Shown: positions 1 to 8,585, counted from the stretch's first letter. The stretch is DNA of 46,111 nucleotides from Planctomycetia bacterium (GCA_005808665.1 SYLG01000053.1:1-46111), one strand, 5' to 3'. The notes: generated by a model not told the origin, from the letters alone. Made by a program: numbers and translations.

Positions 1-855
1 GGTTTCAATATTTTTGATTGTTGTTACCCAACCTCTAGACCGAATTTCTGTTGTTAATACTGCCACAGATACCGAACGATTATAGCATCTTATAATGAAA
101 TCCTTTGATATTTCCCCAATACCTATCGCAGAAAGATAGGCCTGTGGAGAAGAAATGTCATTATTAAATCTAACAAATAGTTCTTCGGAAATGTAATAGT
201 AGTAATCATTCATTAATCTATAAATAATTTTTGTATTGTTTTCATTTAAGTCAATTTTTTCAAATTTTGATCCACTGAACCAAAAAATTCGATGTCCGGA
301 TTGCTCCCTTGAAATTGCTAGTTTACCAATGAGTTTTGGTCCATCATTTTGAAAATAAACACTACCAGCAAACTCGCAAAGGTGTTCTAATCGCTCGGAG
401 TTTAATCTCCCAAAACAAAAATCCCCGAATCTGTAAATATCTGGCTCGTCCTGTGGTATTCCGATAATATAAAATAAAGACGAAGTAGTATCAGGAAGGT
501 TATCTAGAATGTAATTAAGATTTTTTAATACTGACTTTTTTTCATTAGATACTACTATTGACAAACCAATGATAAAAATTGCTATTTTTTCACTATGCTT
601 ATTTTTTTGTGAACATAAGATATGTTTTTCCTTAATTAATTGGCTTTGAACACACCGAATTAATGATGACAGATCAATATCAGCAGGTCTTTTAAACCCT
701 ACCCATAATTGTTCAGATTCATAAATCGTTCCATTTGGACATTCATTTCTAATCGAATCAAAAGCTATTTGTTTATCTTCAATGGATATCGAATCAAATG
801 ATCCAAGAGTAAGGGAATCAAAGGCATGGCGTAATTTAGGATCATTTGGAATCAT
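1..855 (-). CDS. Unrecognised AT-rich protein, C-terminus beyond the left edge
   Basis: Read on the minus strand, the frame is open without a stop from the ATG at 853-855 to the window edge, giving 285 codons; an in-frame stop lies just upstream (862-864). A good Shine-Dalgarno (AGGAG, complement of 867-871) sits 11 bases before the ATG. The protein starts MIPNDPKLRHAFDSLTLGSF and is rich in Ile, Asn, Ser and Lys, with A/T-ending codons unlike every other gene here, which suggests horizontal transfer. It is probably soluble: no convincing signal peptide, only one hydrophobic stretch (about residues 92-103). I recognise no domain or catalytic motif. It begins 14 bases inside the end of the truncated Cmr1 frame, so the two are probably co-transcribed. 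A defence-related role is only an inference from this position. The reading frame is well supported; the function is unknown. Confidence 0.75.
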   Translation of the reverse strand, partial: MIPNDPKLRHAFDSLTLGSFDSISIEDKQIAFDSIRNECPNGTIYESEQLWVGFKRPADIDLSSLIRCVQSQLIKEKHILCSQKNKHSEKIAIFIIGLSIVVSNEKKSVLKNLNYILDNLPDTTSSLFYIIGIPQDEPDIYRFGDFCFGRLNSERLEHLCEFAGSVYFQNDGPKLIGKLAISREQSGHRIFWFSGSKFEKIDLNENNTKIIYRLMNDYYYYISEELFVRFNNDISSPQAYLSAIGIGEISKDFIIRCYNRSVSVAVLTTEIRSRGWVTTIKNIET

Positions 856-1318
856 TACTGTTTACGCTCCTAAAATATAGGAATGAGGAAGGTGGCAACA
901 ATAGGAAACAATAGGAAACAATCGGTCTTTGAGTTGGATAAATGTTGCAATGCCCGCCAAATCTTGGTAGATTTTTTCCTGAATTATTGTGATAGGTTTT
1001 CGCACATGGTGAAGGTTTGTCCGCCTTTACATTTTCCACCCGGACCGTGACCTGACTGGAGCAATAGGTGGAGCCCCAAATTTCCGATTGTGCCTTACTC
1101 AATTCGGCGGTGGTGGCGTATTGTACCCCCACGGTCGCTCGCCACCAGAATTGCAGCTGCCGCCGAATCGCCGTCGGCCTGATGGGAAAATCCGGGTCAC
1201 ACTCCCGGACTTCGGCCCCGCCACCGAACATAGGCGTAATGAGCTCGATCTGGTAGAAACGGCGTGAATGGGTCGTAATGACGGGTTGATTGGGACAGGG
1301 GGGAACTACATCCGGCAT
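842..1318 (-). pseudogene. cmr1: Truncated type III-B CRISPR RAMP protein Cmr1 (N-terminal fragment)
   Basis: The 158-residue frame has two parts. Residues about 18-95 carry the first RAMP half of Cmr1: ITPMFGGGAE, then the RPTAIRRQLQFWWRA block (family pattern R-P-S-I-(K/R)-G-x-L-R-(F/Y)-W-W-R-A), then EIWGSTYCSSQVTVRV (family I-F-G-S...S-x-V-x-V-R-V). In intact systems Cmr1 is a subunit at the head of the Cmr RNA-targeting complex and is much longer, with two RAMP domains. After about residue 98 (near position 1025) similarity stops, the DNA turns AT-rich, and the last ~60 residues look like read-through of non-homologous sequence. The start ATG at 1318 has a GAGG about 11 bases upstream. 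No cmr2-6, cas6 or repeat array is in the window, so this is best read as a broken remnant or a gene cut by a recombination junction. The Cmr1 identity is from motif recognition and is fairly secure. Confidence 0.75.
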
Positions 1319-1518
1319 GGGCGTTTCAACCTCGCATGGGTCTTGGGTGAAGAGTCCATCGCATCAGTCCATTCTGGTCTATAATGATTCTTGAAAAATC
1401 CCAGTTATCCCAAAAAAATTTATTGAAACCCGATGTAAACAGAAATCGGACCCGAAATCAGGATCAAAGAACGCCCTGTTTTGATTTTTAACGAGATAAA
1501 AAGGGTTGATTTCGCCCG

Positions 1519-3009
1519 TTATTTCCCAGCGATTTTGCCCATTTCTTCAAACATTTCCTCATCCGTATGGCCACGAAAACTGTGCCCCTCTTTTGGGCCA
1601 AAAACAATGGTAGCCTTGGCCCTGGGTGTGGCGGTTTGGAGAAATTCCTCCAATCGATGCACGGCAAGGTTCAGGTAATACTCGTCGAGCTCGCCAGAAT
1701 AAATGCGGAGTTTACCCTCTAGTTTTGGTCCCAAGGTGGTCCAATGGGTCTGAAGATGGTCCCTAATATCGTATTTGCGCCAATGTTCGGCCACCTTATT
1801 GTCGATTTTGCCCGACGCACCATCCCAAAGGGGAACGGGTTTCCCATCGGCCCCTTTGGGCCCAAAGGTAGCATTCCAGCTGGCCCAGTCCTTGCCTCCG
1901 AGTTCCCAACGCCCTTTGGAGCCTAGCACCCGCTCCACCAGAACTTCGTGGCGAATCGTGTATTGAATATCACCCTTGGTCGTTCGCATGGCGGGCCGTT
2001 CAAAGCCGAAACGGTTCACATAGGCATTGGGCCCCTCGTAAATGTTCATCAATTCAAAGTCGCGAAAATCGACGGGATCCGGGCAATGGGACCAACAGCC
2101 TCCGAAATAGTCGGGATAAAAAACCTGAAGGGCCAAGGATACCCAACCCCCCGTGCTATGGCCTTCGGTAAAGCGCCAAGACGGTTTCCCGCCACAACGA
2201 AACCGTTTTTCGATTTCGGGAAGGAGTTCGGTGATCAGGGCGTCCCCCATGGGGCCATTGTTCGTGGAATTGACATGGTAGGGATCACCCCAGGGCCCCG
2301 CCCCATCGAGATGGATGAGAACCATCGGCACAGCATCCGGTTTGGCCATAGCCTTTTGGAAAGGCGAGGCAGGATGACCCAGGGAAAGGGCTTTGGTAAA
2401 TCGGGAGCCAAAACCACCAATGCGAACGACCAAGGGAAATAGGGCGCTGGGGTCCTTGGCAAATAGGGGCGGGAGGACCACTGCAGCGCGATGGAAGGTA
2501 TCGTACCCAAAAAATTGGGACAACTTTTCCGAACGAAAAGTGACCCACTTGACCCGATCGGTTTCGGGGGGAAGAGAATCCACAATCACCTGATCCAAAA
2601 CCAAATCCAAAGGAATGGGATTTTTGGGATCAAAGTTCCAGGCAACGGGTTTGGACCGAACATTTCCAGGAGCCAGGGGTAGGTTGATGGACCGGTTTTG
2701 GTGAAGCACCGCCTGCACGAAATACTTTCCCGGGGCAAGATCAGCCAAGGTCCCACGGGGAAAACAGAGGGAGTCTGATGGCAACGAAATCGCTTCACCC
2801 CGAACAAGGTTTACGGCATCCGCACCCACCATAGGAGGTGTGTCCCTTCCCGTATTGCCGATATGGCTCAAGGGGAAGCGGTCGCCCACCGGGGCGAACA
2901 CCACGATCACCCTTCCGGTCATTGGGACCGGATGGCCGGAACGAATGCGGATTTCCGGAGCCTTTTGCCCCAAGGCAAAGAAGGCAGCCAAGGCAACCAG
3001 GATGGTCAT
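1519..3009 (-). CDS. Exported alpha/beta-hydrolase (putative esterase, esterase D-like)
   Basis: This 496-residue protein has a short hydrophobic N-terminus (MTILVALAAFFALG) that can act as a signal sequence. The C-terminal two thirds fit the putative-esterase alpha/beta hydrolase family: the nucleophile elbow GHSTGG puts the catalytic Ser at 285, a plausible acid is Asp442 in GELDEYY, and His476 in KEGHSFRGH is the likely base. The N-terminal ~150 residues resemble a beta-sandwich accessory region. It probably hydrolyses ester groups on carbohydrates or other extracellular substrates; the substrate cannot be read from sequence. Its ATG overlaps the stop of the upstream cytochrome/HEAT gene by four bases (ATGA), so the two are translationally coupled. 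Confident on fold and catalytic residues, not on substrate. Confidence 0.85.
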   Translation of the reverse strand: MTILVALAAFFALGQKAPEIRIRSGHPVPMTGRVIVVFAPVGDRFPLSHIGNTGRDTPPMVGADAVNLVRGEAISLPSDSLCFPRGTLADLAPGKYFVQAVLHQNRSINLPLAPGNVRSKPVAWNFDPKNPIPLDLVLDQVIVDSLPPETDRVKWVTFRSEKLSQFFGYDTFHRAAVVLPPLFAKDPSALFPLVVRIGGFGSRFTKALSLGHPASPFQKAMAKPDAVPMVLIHLDGAGPWGDPYHVNSTNNGPMGDALITELLPEIEKRFRCGGKPSWRFTEGHSTGGWVSLALQVFYPDYFGGCWSHCPDPVDFRDFELMNIYEGPNAYVNRFGFERPAMRTTKGDIQYTIRHEVLVERVLGSKGRWELGGKDWASWNATFGPKGADGKPVPLWDGASGKIDNKVAEHWRKYDIRDHLQTHWTTLGPKLEGKLRIYSGELDEYYLNLAVHRLEEFLQTATPRAKATIVFGPKEGHSFRGHTDEEMFEEMGKIAGK

Positions 3010-6000
3010 TTCTTTTCGCCTTTGAGTTCAGCCAAAAACTCAATGAGGTCACGGATTTCCGATTTGGAAAGGTGTTTGGCAATGTCTGCTGGCATGGCGG
3101 AAAGACCTTTTTGTGTATCTTCGATGTCCGCCTTTTTGACCTTTATCGTTTGACCATCGGCGGCAAGGAGGGTGAGTTCGGTAGCAGAATCGGTTTTGAG
3201 GATTCCTGAGAGGGGCTTTCCCGAATGGAGGGTAATCACCAATGTTTCAAACCCCTGGGCGATATGGCGGTTGGGAAAGACAAGGGATTCGAGAATATAT
3301 TTACGATCTTTTTTTGACCCAATGTCATTAAGCGGAGGCCCGACGATTCCCCCCGCTTCGCCGATTTGGTGGCAGCGTTGGCAAGCCAGTTCACCTTTGT
3401 AGAGAAAAATCTGCCTCCCCCTCTCGGCGTCGCCCCCCTCCATGGCGGTTTCATAGCCTTCCAGGTTCAGGGGCTTGTTTTTTTCAGATAATTGGGCAAA
3501 AGCCTTGGCTTGACCCGGGAGGTTCCTGATCTTGATTGCCTCCTCGAGTTCCAGTTCCATGACCTTGGGGAGCTTACCCTGGTTTGCCTGTGCCAATAGT
3601 TCCCCGAGGAGAGTTTCGACATCAGGAGTAGGAAACTTGTCAACTGCAGCAAGGGCGGCTTGCCTTTCGATAGGGGTGGCTTCTCTCACCACCTTAAGCA
3701 GTTCTTTTTGGGCTTTTAATCCTTCGATTTTGCCCAGGGCACTCCAAGCTGCTGCCCGGATTTTTGGATCGGGATCAGTGGCCATTGATCTTCCCAAAGC
3801 GCCTGCCTGCTTGTCCTTCAGGGTGACAAGGCTTTGCAAGGCCACAATGCGGATGGAGGTGTCCAAACCCTGTTGGGAAGCCATTTCCCTAAGTCTGGGT
3901 TCCAGTTCCCGGATACCCAATGAGGTTGCGGTGTCGATGGCTGCTTTGCGAATGTCGCCTGAACTGCTCAAAAGCGATCCCCAATGGGGATTGAGTGCGT
4001 CGATGGCGACCTTGGCGTCCCGCTTGGGAAGTGGCCTCCAAAGGCCAACCACCGGATCGCGGCCTTGGGGTTTGGCCCAGTTTCGCAAATGGGAAAGGGC
4101 TTCCCGGCGAAGTCCTGAGGCGGACGACTTGAGCGATGCGAATTCGGCGATGGCCCGGGCATTGGCTTCGGTTCCGAGTCGGTTATGGGCGGCAAGGGCT
4201 CGCATTTGAATGGCATCGTTGGAGTTGGGTTGACCCAGTTTGGCGGCAACATCCTTGATTCTCGCCTCATTTTTGGCCTCCCATTGGGGAGAATCATAAA
4301 TGGCTCGGGTCGCCTCGGTGGCCACAAAAAGGTCTGGGTCCGACAAAAAATCGACAAGCTTTTCGGAACCAAGTCGCCTAAGTGCAAGGACCGCGCCCAA
4401 ACGAATGGCCGGGGAGGCATCCTCCCTTAGGGTGGCGATTTTCTCATCGTTTTGAGTCGAAGCTAGTGCCATAACGGCGGCATGGCGAAGGATGGCATCG
4501 CCATTGTCGTTTTTGGCTAATAACGCAACCGCCGGGGAAAAATTGGCGCTGGTTGGGATTCGGGCCAATGCCAATGCCGCTTCGCGAACGACAACCGGGT
4601 CCGCGTCTTTAGTAAGGTCGGCAAGTGTTTTTTGGGACTCGGCGTCCCGAATGTCTCCCAAAACCCGGGCCGCCTGGGAGCGGACGAGGCTATTTTGATC
4701 TTTCAAAAACAAGCGAATCGGGGCTAAAGCCCGGCGATTTTTTCGGGCGATTTGACCTAGCCCCCATACTCCATGAATTCGAGCCAACCCGGGGCCATTG
4801 GCGGCAACGGCAGCCAGGGCATCAATTTCCTCCCGTTCGGCCAAAGCGAACTGGGCCTCCTGGCGAACACGCCTGTCGCCGTGGCCCAAAAGCATGGCCA
4901 ATTCATCCCCTTTTCGGTCAGTCATTCCGTGGGACAAAATTTCTTTGGTGGATTTGGCTTTGGGATCGGTGGCAAGGGATTCATGGGTAAATCGGTAAAT
5001 GCGTCCTTTGCCCGTCAAGCCCCAGCCATTGACCCAGTCGAGGACATATAAGGCTCCATCGGGACCAACCTCGGCATCGGTAGCAAGGATATTCCAAAGG
5101 AAGTTTTTACGATCCGTCAGTTCAAAACCTGCTCCGTTGGGTTTGAGGTTGAAACTATGGATGCCACTGCCTCCCGGTGCCCCCCGAAAATCCACCATGA
5201 AAAAGGAGCCGCGGTGGGCAGGATCAAGGCCTGTACCCGGGTCGGCGAAAACCCCAGAGGGCCCGGCACCGATATTAATAATGGGAGGAATGATATAGGC
5301 AGGTTGTTGCGGGTGACGGGGTTTCCACATTCCCTCGGAATTCCAGGGACCTCTCGCATTGGGTTGTTCCAAAAACTGGAAGCCAATGCGCCAGCCCGAA
5401 TCGCCCCCCTGGACCAGGTGGGTCCATCGGGCCTGATCCCCGCCATCGGAATTGTTGTCGCCCGTAAAGAGGTTTCCCATGTTGTCAAAAAGGAGTTCCT
5501 GGGGGTTACGGAGTCCGGTGGCAAAAATTTCAAGGTCGGATCCATCGGGCCAACAGCGCAAGACCGCACCCATATCGGGATAGACAAGATCTCCCTTGGG
5601 GGTTTTGACATTCAGGCCCCGGTCGCCAAGGGAGAAATAGATCCGCCCATCCGGTCCCATGATGAGGCCGTGGAGGTCATGGCCTATGAATCCAACATGG
5701 ACCCCATACCCGGTGGAAAGGGCTGTTGTTTTTGAGGCAACACCTGTGTTTTTGGGATCGTCCAGTTTCCAAAGGGACGGAATGCAGGTGAAGTAAACCG
5801 ATTTGCCACGAGCCAAGACACCTGCGCCCAGACCGTCTTCTGCCCGGCTAAAACCTTCCGCAAAAATCGTCGCCTCGTCCGCCTTGCCATCGCCGTTAGT
5901 ATCCACAATGCGGCGAATGCGTTCGGGTTTTCCCTCGTATTCGGCAAACTTGTTGCCTGTCCGTTTAATCATCATGGCCCGACGGTCACTAACCGTTCGA

Positions 6001-6329
6001 CAGGCCAAATCATCATCGAGCCAATCCATATGGCCGCAAATGTCCGTAACGCCTGCATGAACGCGAAAGCTTTCCACGACATAGGCCCGCCCCTGATGAT
6101 CCATGGAAAAGGCAACGGGGTTGGCAAGGTGTGGCTCTGCGGCAAAGACAGAGGCAGAATACCCGGCGGGGATCTGAAAACCTGCAATGGCTTTTTGGGC
6201 TTCCTCCGAGGCCGGTTTAACTTCAACCTTGGCGTTTTCGCGTACGACGGGGGGTGGAAAAGCAACCAGGGCTCCTGCCAGGCCACAAACCAATGCCATT
6301 GCTATCAACCCGCAATTGTGCGCCTTCAT
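3006..6329 (-). CDS. Membrane-bound dehydrogenase-like / HEAT-repeat / CxxCH cytochrome c fusion
   Basis: A 1107-residue exported protein of the planctomycete-verrucomicrobial type. From the chosen start there is a signal peptide (MKAHNCGLIAMALVCGLAGA), then a beta-propeller region of about 400 residues (PVAFSMDHQGRAYVVES; ATGLRNPQELLFDNMGNLF; EVGPDGALYVLDWVNGWG) like those of soluble sugar dehydrogenases, then a long alpha-helical stretch of HEAT-like repeats (about 460-900), and a C-terminal single-haem domain with CQRCH at about 983-987 and later methionines that could be the axial ligand. The usual idea for this family is periplasmic oxidation of a sugar or alcohol with electrons passed to the haem. 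An ATG 33 bases further upstream is possible, but the start at 6329 has an excellent AGGGG five bases before it and begins directly with the signal peptide. It is followed by the coupled esterase and is divergent from the DUF1080 gene. Confidence 0.9.
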   Translation of the reverse strand: MKAHNCGLIAMALVCGLAGALVAFPPPVVRENAKVEVKPASEEAQKAIAGFQIPAGYSASVFAAEPHLANPVAFSMDHQGRAYVVESFRVHAGVTDICGHMDWLDDDLACRTVSDRRAMMIKRTGNKFAEYEGKPERIRRIVDTNGDGKADEATIFAEGFSRAEDGLGAGVLARGKSVYFTCIPSLWKLDDPKNTGVASKTTALSTGYGVHVGFIGHDLHGLIMGPDGRIYFSLGDRGLNVKTPKGDLVYPDMGAVLRCWPDGSDLEIFATGLRNPQELLFDNMGNLFTGDNNSDGGDQARWTHLVQGGDSGWRIGFQFLEQPNARGPWNSEGMWKPRHPQQPAYIIPPIINIGAGPSGVFADPGTGLDPAHRGSFFMVDFRGAPGGSGIHSFNLKPNGAGFELTDRKNFLWNILATDAEVGPDGALYVLDWVNGWGLTGKGRIYRFTHESLATDPKAKSTKEILSHGMTDRKGDELAMLLGHGDRRVRQEAQFALAEREEIDALAAVAANGPGLARIHGVWGLGQIARKNRRALAPIRLFLKDQNSLVRSQAARVLGDIRDAESQKTLADLTKDADPVVVREAALALARIPTSANFSPAVALLAKNDNGDAILRHAAVMALASTQNDEKIATLREDASPAIRLGAVLALRRLGSEKLVDFLSDPDLFVATEATRAIYDSPQWEAKNEARIKDVAAKLGQPNSNDAIQMRALAAHNRLGTEANARAIAEFASLKSSASGLRREALSHLRNWAKPQGRDPVVGLWRPLPKRDAKVAIDALNPHWGSLLSSSGDIRKAAIDTATSLGIRELEPRLREMASQQGLDTSIRIVALQSLVTLKDKQAGALGRSMATDPDPKIRAAAWSALGKIEGLKAQKELLKVVREATPIERQAALAAVDKFPTPDVETLLGELLAQANQGKLPKVMELELEEAIKIRNLPGQAKAFAQLSEKNKPLNLEGYETAMEGGDAERGRQIFLYKGELACQRCHQIGEAGGIVGPPLNDIGSKKDRKYILESLVFPNRHIAQGFETLVITLHSGKPLSGILKTDSATELTLLAADGQTIKVKKADIEDTQKGLSAMPADIAKHLSKSEIRDLIEFLAELKGEKK

Positions 6330-6503
6330 TATTACCCCTGTAAGAGGAAAGAGTCTCCTCAAATTTTACCGTTGGCAATCGTTCCGGCAATCGGTTCTCC
6401 AATTATCCCAATCCCTGGTTTGGGTTCCCCAGGCCCTTGCAATAAACCCCTTTCTTCCGAAGATCATCCCTACTCCGCTGATTCCCCTTTTTCAGGTGCT
6501 TTC

Positions 6504-7187
6504 ATGAAACACTTTTTTGGCTTGGCATTGCTTTGTCTCCTGTGCCCTTTGCTATTTGCGGCGGATCCCGTCTTGTTGGTTGGTTCCAATCTTGAGGGGT
6601 GGAAGTTCAAGGGAGATGTCAAAAAAAGCAAATGGAAAATAGGCGTGGCCCAGTTGAACAAGTTTCATCCTGATGTTCTTAATGCTGGGCATTTGGCCCC
6701 CAAGGAACTCCCGGAGCTTGTCAATACCAATCCCCAGGGGATTGATGCCTATACGACCTACCAACATGGGGATTGCCATTTAAGCCTTGAATTCATGGTT
6801 CCCAAAGGATCCAACTCCGGGGTATACCTGATGGGGGAATACGAATTGCAAATCCTGGACAGCTTTGGCAAGGAAAAGGTCGGTCCCGGGGATGCTGGGG
6901 GAATTTATGGCTATAGTGCCCCGAAGGAAAATGCTTCGCTGGCTCCGGGAGTTTGGCAAACGCTTGAAATCGACTTTGTGGCCCCCAAGTTTATAGGGCC
7001 GAAAAAAGTTTCCAATGCCCGGTTTGTCAAGGTGTTTCTCAACGACAAACTGATTCAGGAAGATGTCGAGGTCAAAGCTCCCACCGTGGCCTGTTTGACC
7101 GGAAACGAAAAAGCCAAAGGGCCCTTAATGCTTCAGGGGGATCATGGTGCCGTGGCCTTTCGCAAAATTCGACTTCAACCCAAGTAA
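6504..7187 (+). CDS. Exported DUF1080 (3-keto-disaccharide hydrolase family) protein
   Basis: A 227-residue protein with a clear signal peptide (MKHFFGLALLCLLCPLLFA) followed by a concanavalin-like beta-sandwich of the DUF1080 family: the region YTTYQHGDCHLSLEFMVPKG, then NSGVYLMGEYELQILDSFGK, and the closing block LMLQGDHGAVAFRKIRLQP are typical. Members are extracellular or periplasmic; some hydrolyse 3-keto-glycosides, others may only bind carbohydrate. A longer in-frame extension upstream is open but overlaps the opposite-strand cytochrome gene and lacks coding character, so the ATG at 6504 in front of the signal peptide is chosen. It faces away from the cytochrome/HEAT gene across about 175 bases, and the pair may share a catabolic role. 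ispH follows after 63 bases, probably as a separate unit. Confidence 0.9.
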   Translation: MKHFFGLALLCLLCPLLFAADPVLLVGSNLEGWKFKGDVKKSKWKIGVAQLNKFHPDVLNAGHLAPKELPELVNTNPQGIDAYTTYQHGDCHLSLEFMVPKGSNSGVYLMGEYELQILDSFGKEKVGPGDAGGIYGYSAPKENASLAPGVWQTLEIDFVAPKFIGPKKVSNARFVKVFLNDKLIQEDVEVKAPTVACLTGNEKAKGPLMLQGDHGAVAFRKIRLQPK

Positions 7188-7219
7188 GGTACTGCCCTCC
7201 TCCGGTTGGCGATCGCTCC

Positions 7220-7229
7220 TAGAATAGTG
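7220..7229 (+). promoter_or_regulatory. Possible -10 element upstream of ispH
   Basis: TAGAATAGTG lies 21 bases before the ispH ATG. The hexamer TAGAAT matches five of six positions of the -10 consensus. The same ten bases occur in front of gspE (11317-11326), and TACAATAGTC precedes pckA on the minus strand. No convincing -35 box is visible at the usual distance. Confidence 0.35.
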
Positions 7230-7250
7230 TTGTCGAACAGGAGCCATGGG

Positions 7251-8186
7251 ATGAAGATTTTGCTGGCCAACCCTCGCGGATTTTGTGCGGGGGTGAATAT
7301 GGCGATTGAAAGCCTTGACCGGGCGTTGGAACTATTTGGCACCCCGCTTTATGTTTATCATGAAATCGTCCACAACCGCCCGGTAGTGGACCGATTCAAG
7401 GCAAAAGGGGTGATATTTGTCGATTCCATTGAAGAAATCCCCAACGGCTCGACTGTCCTTTACAGCGCCCATGGCGTCTCACCGAAGATTCGTGATGCCG
7501 CTTTGGCACGCAACCTCAGGGCCATTGATGCTACCTGCCCCTTGGTGACCAAGGTCCATGTCGAAGCCATCAAATTTGCCCGGGAAGGTTATAACATTCT
7601 TCTGATCGGTCATGAAGGACATGATGAAGTTATCGGGACCATGGGCGAAGCCCCAGCCAGCATTACTCTCATTCAAACAGTGGAAGAGATTCCAGGGCTG
7701 GACTTTGGCCCCAGGGACAAGCTGGTTTATTTGACCCAAACGACACTTTCGGTGGATGAGGCGCAGGAGATCATCGTCGCCCTCAAGCACCGGTTTCCCC
7801 ACATTGAGGCACCCAAAAAAGAAGACATTTGCTATGCAACCCAAAATCGCCAGGAAGCGGTTCGCGAGCTTGTGGGAGAGGTTGATTTGGTATTGGTGCT
7901 TGGCAGCAAGAACAGTTCCAATAGCAACCGGCTTGCGGAATTGGGTACCACCAATGGAAAACGATCCTTTCTGGTGGATGGGGTGTCCGAAATTTTGGAT
8001 GAATGGTTTGAGGGTGTGAAAACAGTCCTCATCACGGCGGGAGCCAGCGCACCCGAGGATGTGGTGCTAGGTTGTGTGGAACATATCCGCAAAAAATACA
8101 ATGGAACGGTCGAAAACCGGGTGGTCCGCGAAGAAAATGTCAACTTCGCCCTGCCCCGGGAATTGACACTTTTGGCCAAGCGTTAA
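7251..8186 (+). CDS. ispH: 4-hydroxy-3-methylbut-2-enyl diphosphate reductase
   Basis: A 311-residue IspH, the [4Fe-4S] enzyme of the last step of the MEP pathway, making IPP and DMAPP from HMBPP in the cytoplasm. All three cluster-binding cysteines are present: Cys12 in NPRGFCAG, Cys96 in DATCPLVTKVH, and Cys194 in EDICYATQNRQ. Substrate-binding histidines lie in YHEIVHN and YSAHGVSP, and the TQTTLS and GSKNSSNSNRL motifs are intact. Length is normal. An in-frame codon 45 bases upstream is possible, but the ATG at 7251 has AGGAG eight bases before it and begins exactly where the family begins (MKILLANPRGFCAG). It looks like a stand-alone gene between DUF1080 and a convergent lipoprotein gene. 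Confidence 0.97.
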   Translation: MKILLANPRGFCAGVNMAIESLDRALELFGTPLYVYHEIVHNRPVVDRFKAKGVIFVDSIEEIPNGSTVLYSAHGVSPKIRDAALARNLRAIDATCPLVTKVHVEAIKFAREGYNILLIGHEGHDEVIGTMGEAPASITLIQTVEEIPGLDFGPRDKLVYLTQTTLSVDEAQEIIVALKHRFPHIEAPKKEDICYATQNRQEAVRELVGEVDLVLVLGSKNSSNSNRLAELGTTNGKRSFLVDGVSEILDEWFEGVKTVLITAGASAPEDVVLGCVEHIRKKYNGTVENRVVREENVNFALPRELTLLAKR

Positions 8187-8210
8187 CCGGAATGTGGTAA
8201 CCCAAAGGCT

Positions 8211-8450
8211 TTAGCGAACCGTAACGCCTGAACCCGGACTGGCTTTGGCTGCGGTTTCCTCCTGGTAGCGTAATTCACGGTTGAGGGGAAACGAGGGAGA
8301 AGGCGGAATGTATTGAGGGGGGTGTTCGAGGTAATGCCCCGAGGGAAGTGTCATTCCCGCAACATGGGTTTGGCAACCGCTCGCCACAAACAGCGAACCC
8401 AGGGCCCCAATTACAAACGCTCCCGAAAGGACCAACTTGTTTGCCATCAT
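8211..8450 (-). CDS. Small lipoprotein
   Basis: A 79-residue protein with an N-terminal hydrophobic segment ending in a lipobox (LFVASGC), so it is probably lipid-modified at that Cys and anchored in a membrane. The mature part of about 50 residues is Pro- and Tyr-rich (HYLEHPPQYIPPSPSFPL) with no recognisable domain. The ATG at 8450 is preferred over an earlier in-frame start because GAGGAG stands seven bases upstream of it. It converges with ispH (24 bases between the stops) and its upstream region contains a large inverted repeat. The lipoprotein call is good; the function is unknown. Confidence 0.75.
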   Translation of the reverse strand: MMANKLVLSGAFVIGALGSLFVASGCQTHVAGMTLPSGHYLEHPPQYIPPSPSFPLNRELRYQEETAAKASPGSGVTVR

Positions 8451-8507
8451 GACCCAACTCCTCAAGCCTTGCACCACACCTCATGGAATATTCCCCGACC
8501 CATGTTC

Positions 8508-8585
8508 AGGTGCTTGTAACCATTCATCGACCGGTAAGGTGGGTGTCCTTGAGGGAAAAATCGCCACAATCGTTACAAGCAACCT
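8508..8585. repeat. Inverted repeat in the region between divergent genes
   Basis: The arms TGCTTGTAAC (8511-8520) and GTTACAAGCA (8572-8581) are perfect reverse complements. Allowing one bulged base they extend to AGGTGCTTGTAAC and GTTACAAGCAACCT. The 51-base gap is not complementary. The element lies about 60 bases upstream of the lipoprotein gene start and about 150 before the metallopeptidase start, in a 285-base stretch with no other gene. It could be a pair of operator half-sites or the stem of an RNA; nothing in the sequence decides between them. Confidence 0.5.

Noticed and set aside
897-922. Short tandem repeat ACAATAGGAA twice
   Set aside because: Two ten-base copies in low-complexity DNA at the Cmr1 junction; too short to call a functional repeat.
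1319-1518. Possible CRISPR repeat (ATTGAAAC at 1422, GTTTCAAC at 1322)
   Set aside because: Only isolated eight-base look-alikes; no regularly spaced direct repeats of 25-40 bases are present.
6030-6503. Upstream extension of the DUF1080 frame
   Set aside because: Overlaps the start of the cytochrome/HEAT gene antisense; the signal peptide begins precisely at ATG 6504.
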